Shown: positions 33,970 through 37,552 of the stretch, piece by piece
Layout of the letters: every line of letters begins with the position of its first letter
Numbering within the stretch: the first letter of the stretch is position 1
Assembly (NCBI GenBank): GCA_023666705.1
Contig: JAMPBO010000023.1
Location: 1-37,552 of the forward strand
DNA length: 37,552 nt
Source of the DNA: Bacteroides sp.
GTDB taxonomy: Bacteria; Bacillota; Clostridia; Lachnospirales; Lachnospiraceae
Direction: 5' to 3'
Notes under the pieces: generated by a model
Told to the model about the DNA's origin: nothing
Seen by the model: only the letters and a program-made list of their open reading frames with translations
The model's database searches: none
Made by a program: the position numbers and the translations under genes

Positions 33970-34043
33970 TTTAACCGAGCGAAAGCGGGTTTTTGTGTGA
34001 TTGCATGGGTGGTATATGCCCACAGCTTAAGTGCCGCTACGTT

Positions 34044-34196
34044 GTCGTTAAGTGAAAGTATATTTTATTGTCACTGCATCAGATTTGTTATATCCATAAC
34101 GCAAGTACTGATGTCTTAGGTTCAACTTTAATTGGTATTCTAAATTTTCAGCACATGAAATATATTAACTATATATTATATTCAAGGGTTTCAGAT
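34044..34196. other. AT-rich leader before dacF
   Basis: Between the palindrome and the carboxypeptidase start. Open frame continues upstream of 34197 in the same frame, but it lacks a ribosome site and would precede a clear signal peptide, so I treat it as leader. No convincing sigma-A promoter; a forespore sigma-factor promoter would be expected from Bacillus dacF but I could not identify one by eye. Confidence 0.4.
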
Positions 34197-35372
34197 ATGA
34201 GGTATTTCAGTACAATTATTGTAATTTTTTCCATGTTGCTGCAACATCCGTTTTGTGTGGGCTTCAATGAGCAAAAGGAAATAAAGGAAAATCAGCTCTA
34301 TTCCATTTCGGCAGTCCTCATGGATGGGGATACAGGCAGAATATTGTATGAGAAAAACGGGGAAGAAGTAAGGTCAATGGCAAGCACCACAAAAATAATG
34401 ACACTGATTCTTACCTTGGAGTATGGAAATACGGAGGATATTGTGACGGTCAGCTCCTATGCCGCCAAGATGCCCGATGTTCAGCTTGGAATCAAGAAGG
34501 GTGAGCAGTACAGGCTTGAGGATTTGCTCTATTCCCTTATGCTGGAAAGCCATAATGACAGTGCTGTTGCAATAGCAGAGCATGTCGGCGGTGATGTGGA
34601 GGGCTTTGCCAACATGATGAATAAAAAGGCGGCAGAGCTTGGTCTTAAGAACACTTATTTTATAACGCCAAACGGCTTGGACGCCAAGGACGATAAGGGA
34701 AGTCATTCGACAACGGCGGCTGACCTGGCACGTATCATGAAGTACTGTACCATGGAATCCCCAAAAAAGGATGAATTTATCCGTATTTGCCAGACAAGAC
34801 AGTACATGATTCACGAATATGACGGTGCAAGAAGCTTTAGCCTGACAAACAGAAATTCCCTTTTTACAATGATAGACGGAGTGATTGCAGGAAAGACGGG
34901 CTTTACGACACAGGCAGGATATTGCTATGTGGCAGCTCTGGAACGGGACCAGAAAACATACATCATTGCACTTTTGGGCTGTGGGTGGCCGAACAATAAA
35001 AGCTACAAATGGTCTGATGCAAAAAAACTGTTTCAATATGGAATAGAAAATTATGATTATGAAATGGTATTAGACAACAGCTATGCATCGCCCAATATCA
35101 GGGTGAAGGATGGAATAGAACAGGATTACATTTCCACGTATGTAAGCGACAGTGTTTCCATGATACTATGTGATGCGGATGATGTAAGGCTGGAGGCGGA
35201 GATACCGGAGGTAATCACTGCTCCCGTGTCAAGGGATGAGGTGGTAGGAAGAATTAACGTGTATGTAAATGATAAGCTTTTTACGTCCTGCAATTTGTAT
35301 TCTTCTGAGTCCATAAAAAAGACCAGTTATTTATACTATCTGAAAACCGTGATAGACTGTTATATTTTTTAA
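34197..35372 (+). CDS. dacF: D-alanyl-D-alanine carboxypeptidase (DacF-type)
   Basis: 391 residues from the ATG at 34197 (AAGGG eight bases before), which begins directly with a signal peptide MRYFSTIIVIFSMLL. Serine DD-peptidase of the S11 family that trims the terminal D-Ala of peptidoglycan stem peptides. S63 and K66 form the SxxK motif (STTK), S118-H-N120 the SxN motif, and K233-T-G the KTG motif. The C-terminal domain from about 300 is PBP5-like. Ending VDCYIF without a clear amphipathic anchor is atypical of DacA. Sporulation-specific DacF is likely given spoIVA nearby, but DacA/DacB cannot be excluded. Confidence 0.85.
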   Translation: MRYFSTIIVIFSMLLQHPFCVGFNEQKEIKENQLYSISAVLMDGDTGRILYEKNGEEVRSMASTTKIMTLILTLEYGNTEDIVTVSSYAAKMPDVQLGIKKGEQYRLEDLLYSLMLESHNDSAVAIAEHVGGDVEGFANMMNKKAAELGLKNTYFITPNGLDAKDDKGSHSTTAADLARIMKYCTMESPKKDEFIRICQTRQYMIHEYDGARSFSLTNRNSLFTMIDGVIAGKTGFTTQAGYCYVAALERDQKTYIIALLGCGWPNNKSYKWSDAKKLFQYGIENYDYEMVLDNSYASPNIRVKDGIEQDYISTYVSDSVSMILCDADDVRLEAEIPEVITAPVSRDEVVGRINVYVNDKLFTSCNLYSSESIKKTSYLYYLKTVIDCYIF

Positions 35373-35385
35373 ATTGCAAAAAAAA

Positions 35386-35410
35386 TATCGTTGTAAAAAA
35401 ACGATTTAAA
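35386..35410 (+). terminator. Weak hairpin after dacF
   Basis: ATCGTT and AACGAT around an A-rich loop shortly after the dacF stop, followed by TTTAAAT. Short and AT-rich, so at best a weak terminator. Confidence 0.35.
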
Positions 35411-35507
35411 TAATCTACGAAGTAGTGTAAAATAAACCCTATAATTTGCACAAGTTACAATCAATTACAGGCGTTACCATAAAATACAGGCATAGGGAGG
35501 TATACAT

Positions 35508-37552
35508 ATGAAGGGAAAGAAAATGATTTGTACCATATTAAGCATGTTGATACTGATTGTCCCTTTCGCACCTTTTGTAAGCGGGAATGTAAAGGCAGCA
35601 GATGTATTGCAGTTTGGAGATTGGAAGTACGAAGAGCTTAACACTGGCATGGTCGCCGTGACGGGGTATGAAGGAAGCCAGACAGCAATTGCCATACCGG
35701 CGGAGATAAATGGGAAAACAGTGACAGGGATAGGAGATTATGCATTTAGCCATTGTGAAAGCCTGACAAGTATTGACATACCAACCAGTGTGACGAGTAT
35801 TGGAAAATATGCATTTTATAATTGCAGCAGTTTAACAGATATAGAACTTCCGATAAGTATAACAAGCATAGGAAATTGGGCATTTGGTAATTGTATAGGA
35901 TTAACAGACATTCGTATTCCAAAGGGGATAACAAGCATATCGGAGTACACATTTTATGGATGTACCAGTGTAACAGACATTAGTATACCAACCAGCGTGA
36001 CACATATAGGGGATAGTGCATTCGGTCATTGTGAAAGCGTGACAAGCATTAACATACCAACCAGCGTGACATATATAGGGCACGGTGCATTTACATATTG
36101 TGAAAGCCTGTTGGCTATCAATATCCCAACTAGTGTGACAAGTATAAGCCAAAATACATTTTGGGGCTGCAAGAGTTTGAAAGGCATTAATATCCCGACC
36201 AGTGTGACATATATAGGGGAAAGTGCATTTACTGATTGCAGTAGTTTGACAAGCATTAGTATCCCAACCAGTGTGACACGAATAGGGAGATGTGCATTTA
36301 ACCATTGTGAAAGTTTGACAAGTATTGATATCCCAGCCAGTGTGACACATATAGGGGATTTAACATTTGCCGGTTGTAAGAGCTTGACAAGTATAGAACT
36401 CCCGGAAGGTGTGACAAGTATAGAAGCTGGTCTGTTTGAGAATTGTGAAAGCCTGACAAGCATAGACATACCAACCGGCGTGACAAGTATAGGGACTGAT
36501 GCATTTAGAGGATGTAGCATATTAGCAAGTCTAAGAATCCCTGAAAGCGTGACAAGTATAGGGACTGGTGCATTTAGAGAATGCAGCATATTAACTAGTA
36601 TAAAAATCCCCAAAGGGGTAACAAGTATAAAACCTAATACATTTTATGGCTGTTATAACCTGACGAGCATAGAAATCCCTGATGGGGTAACAAGCATAGG
36701 AGGAAATGCATTTTATGCCTGTTCTGACCTGACAAGTATAGAACTCCCGGAAGGAGTGACAAGTATAGGGGAAAGTGCATTTTCTGGTTGTTTTGATTTA
36801 ACAAGTATAAAACTCCCGGAAGGAGTGACAAGTATAGGGGAAAGTGCATTTTCTGGTTGTTTTGATTTAACAAGTATAAAACTCCCGGAAAGTGTGACAA
36901 GTATAGGGGAAAGTGCATTTTCTGGTTGTTTTAATTTAACAAGTATAACAATTCCGGAAGGTGTAACAAGTATAGAGTCTGGTACATTTGATGGCTGTGC
37001 AAATTTGACCAGTGTGACAATCCCGAAAAGTGTGGTAAGTATAGGAGACAAGGCATTTTCTAATTGCAGAAAGCTGACAAGCATAAAAATCCCGGAAGGT
37101 GTGACAAGTATAGAGTCTGACACATTTTCTGGTTGCACAAACTTAATCAGTGTGACAATCCCGAAAAGTGTGGTAAGTATAGGAGACAAGGCATTTTCTG
37201 ATTGCGGAAAACTGATGAGTATAACAATCCCAAAAAGTGTGACCAATATTGCAGATAGTGCATTTGATAATTGTAGTGATGTACTTTCAATCCATTGTGA
37301 AATGGGTTCCGCCGCAGAGCAGTACGCAAAAACGAAGGGAGCAAAGGTTGTCGCAACGGGAACACCCAAGGTGGGAGTGGTATTCAAGGATGACAAATCC
37401 ACGGGACAGTACAAGATTACAGGGGCACAGACAGTCACTTACATAAAGACAACTGCAACTGCAGGCAAGGTAACCATACCTGCAACGGTTACATATGAAG
37501 GAAGAAGCTTCAAGGTAACGGCAATCTACAAAAAGGCATTCAGGAATAAGAC
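35508..37552 (+). CDS. Secreted BspA-type leucine-rich-repeat protein, 3' cut
   Basis: Open to the end of the window: 681 codons seen, no stop. The ATG at 35508 has AGGGAGG seven bases upstream. Signal peptide: basic MKGKK, hydrophobic ILSMLILIVPFAPFV, then a VKA-AD cleavage site near residue 31. Residues 86-591 are 22 consecutive 23-residue leucine-rich repeats of the BspA/LRR_5 type (consensus LTSIxIPxxVTSIGxxAFxxCxx). They are followed by the typical cap (VLSIHCEMGSAAEQYAKTKGA) and a beta-rich region (VTIPATVTYEGRSFKVTAIYKKAF). Such proteins bind host or matrix components at the cell surface in other bacteria; here function and anchoring cannot be judged because the C-terminus is missing. 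Confidence 0.93.
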   Translation, partial: MKGKKMICTILSMLILIVPFAPFVSGNVKAADVLQFGDWKYEELNTGMVAVTGYEGSQTAIAIPAEINGKTVTGIGDYAFSHCESLTSIDIPTSVTSIGKYAFYNCSSLTDIELPISITSIGNWAFGNCIGLTDIRIPKGITSISEYTFYGCTSVTDISIPTSVTHIGDSAFGHCESVTSINIPTSVTYIGHGAFTYCESLLAINIPTSVTSISQNTFWGCKSLKGINIPTSVTYIGESAFTDCSSLTSISIPTSVTRIGRCAFNHCESLTSIDIPASVTHIGDLTFAGCKSLTSIELPEGVTSIEAGLFENCESLTSIDIPTGVTSIGTDAFRGCSILASLRIPESVTSIGTGAFRECSILTSIKIPKGVTSIKPNTFYGCYNLTSIEIPDGVTSIGGNAFYACSDLTSIELPEGVTSIGESAFSGCFDLTSIKLPEGVTSIGESAFSGCFDLTSIKLPESVTSIGESAFSGCFNLTSITIPEGVTSIESGTFDGCANLTSVTIPKSVVSIGDKAFSNCRKLTSIKIPEGVTSIESDTFSGCTNLISVTIPKSVVSIGDKAFSDCGKLMSITIPKSVTNIADSAFDNCSDVLSIHCEMGSAAEQYAKTKGAKVVATGTPKVGVVFKDDKSTGQYKITGAQTVTYIKTTATAGKVTIPATVTYEGRSFKVTAIYKKAFRNK
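35763..37280 (+). repeat. 22 tandem 69-bp LRR units
   Basis: Exactly 22 units of 69 bp with no insertion or deletion. Units 15-17 (36729-36935) are nearly identical at DNA level, and the unit pairs 18-19 and 20-21 repeat as a 138-bp block. Each unit carries one Cys at a fixed position. The DNA-level likeness points to recent expansion by slippage or recombination. Confidence 0.92.

Larger units (their letters stand above)
33690..34043. repeat. 354-bp nested fold-back palindrome
   Basis: Three concentric inverted-repeat pairs occupy the region with centre near 33866, leaving a loop of about 32 bases. The whole strand can fold back colinearly over about 160 bases per arm. Each pair starts with ACGT(AGC)GGYACT. 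In each pair one arm reads on as CTAAAA and the other as CTTAA. The spacers between the levels also pair (AAAAACC core), except that CGCTTTCGCTCG is present on only one arm of each spacer (33807-33818 on the left, its complement 33976-33987 on the right). No ORF or transposase lies inside. Likely nested insertions of one MITE/hairpin family, or a very long structured RNA. Confidence 0.85.
33690..34043. repeat. Outer pair (level A)
   Basis: Left arm 33690-33735, right arm 33998-34043. Terminal AACGTAGCGGCACT is identical on both arms; the inner stem GCTGTGGGCATATACCA...CATGCAATCA matches with one indel (CCACC against CCACCC). Left is the CTAAAA arm, right the CTTAA arm. Confidence 0.85.

Noticed and set aside
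33690-34043. Integron attC array or retron msr/msd
   Set aside because: The pairs are nested, not tandem; ends do not fit attC core sites; no integrase or reverse transcriptase is near.
34068-34196. Upstream extension of the dacF frame
   Set aside because: No ribosome site, and it would bury the signal peptide; the ATG at 34197 explains the gene better.
35763-37280. CRISPR-like direct repeats
   Set aside because: The 69-bp units are in-frame coding LRRs with no unique spacers and no cas genes.
36713-37438. 241-residue open frame on the minus strand
   Set aside because: It is the reverse shadow of the repetitive LRR gene; its repeats mirror the 69-bp units and it has no ribosome site of its own.

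Overview
The window reads as a chromosomal stretch of a low-to-mid GC, spore-forming Clostridia bacterium, most likely Lachnospiraceae. The reasons are a bifunctional IspH/S1 protein, spoIVA and a sporulation-type DD-carboxypeptidase, a biotin-dependent Na+-pumping decarboxylase operon, AGGAGG-type ribosome binding sites, and housekeeping gene order close to Bacillus/Clostridium. All 33 protein genes I accept are on the + strand, mostly packed in short-spaced runs. I see no tRNA, rRNA, CRISPR array, transposase or phage gene.

Layout. 1-360: AT-rich, no gene, two short palindromes. 361-3812: TepA/ClpP-like protease and the FtsK/SpoIIIE DNA translocase. 3869-8946: one-carbon metabolism (fhs, folD), ribosomal S12 methylthiotransferase (rimO), phospholipid synthesis (pgsA) and a CinA C-terminal amidase; a good promoter sits inside the end of ftsK. 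9047-14537: a five-gene biotin decarboxylase operon behind a strong promoter. It has an acyl-CoA-type carboxyltransferase, a lipoprotein-fused OadG, a biotin carrier, the OadB Na+ pump and an OadA/5S-type carboxyltransferase. Having two different carboxyltransferases around one carrier and one pump suggests a Na+-coupled decarboxylase or transcarboxylase linking oxaloacetate/pyruvate to an acyl-CoA. 14701-19386: a BaiN-like flavoprotein, cmk, ispH-S1 and cheR.

19505-26601: the Firmicute block rplS, lepB, rbgA, lepB, rnhB, FliK-like (YlqG-like), FlhB C-terminal-like (YlqH/FlhX), yraN, pgeF. It starts from an extended -10 promoter and has a perfect terminator after rplS. yraN has no ATG/GTG/TTG start; the best start is an ATA codon. 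26703-29732: der, plsY, gpsA. 29758-32298: a membrane-anchored SGNH hydrolase and spoIVA. 32364-33696: scpA and scpB.

33690-34043 is the most unusual DNA here. It is a 354-bp colinear fold-back palindrome made of three concentric inverted-repeat pairs. All three pairs share the terminal motif ACGTAGCGGYACT but have different, self-complementary inner arms. The outermost repeat supplies the scpB stop codon. It looks like nested insertion of one hairpin/MITE-like family. After it come a DacF-type carboxypeptidase (34197-35372) and a secreted BspA-type leucine-rich-repeat protein with 22 unbroken 23-residue repeats, cut off by the window end. Other intergenic structures are a hairpin cluster with two GCGAAGC mini-hairpin cores between oadB and oadA, and a series of four hairpins after oadA.
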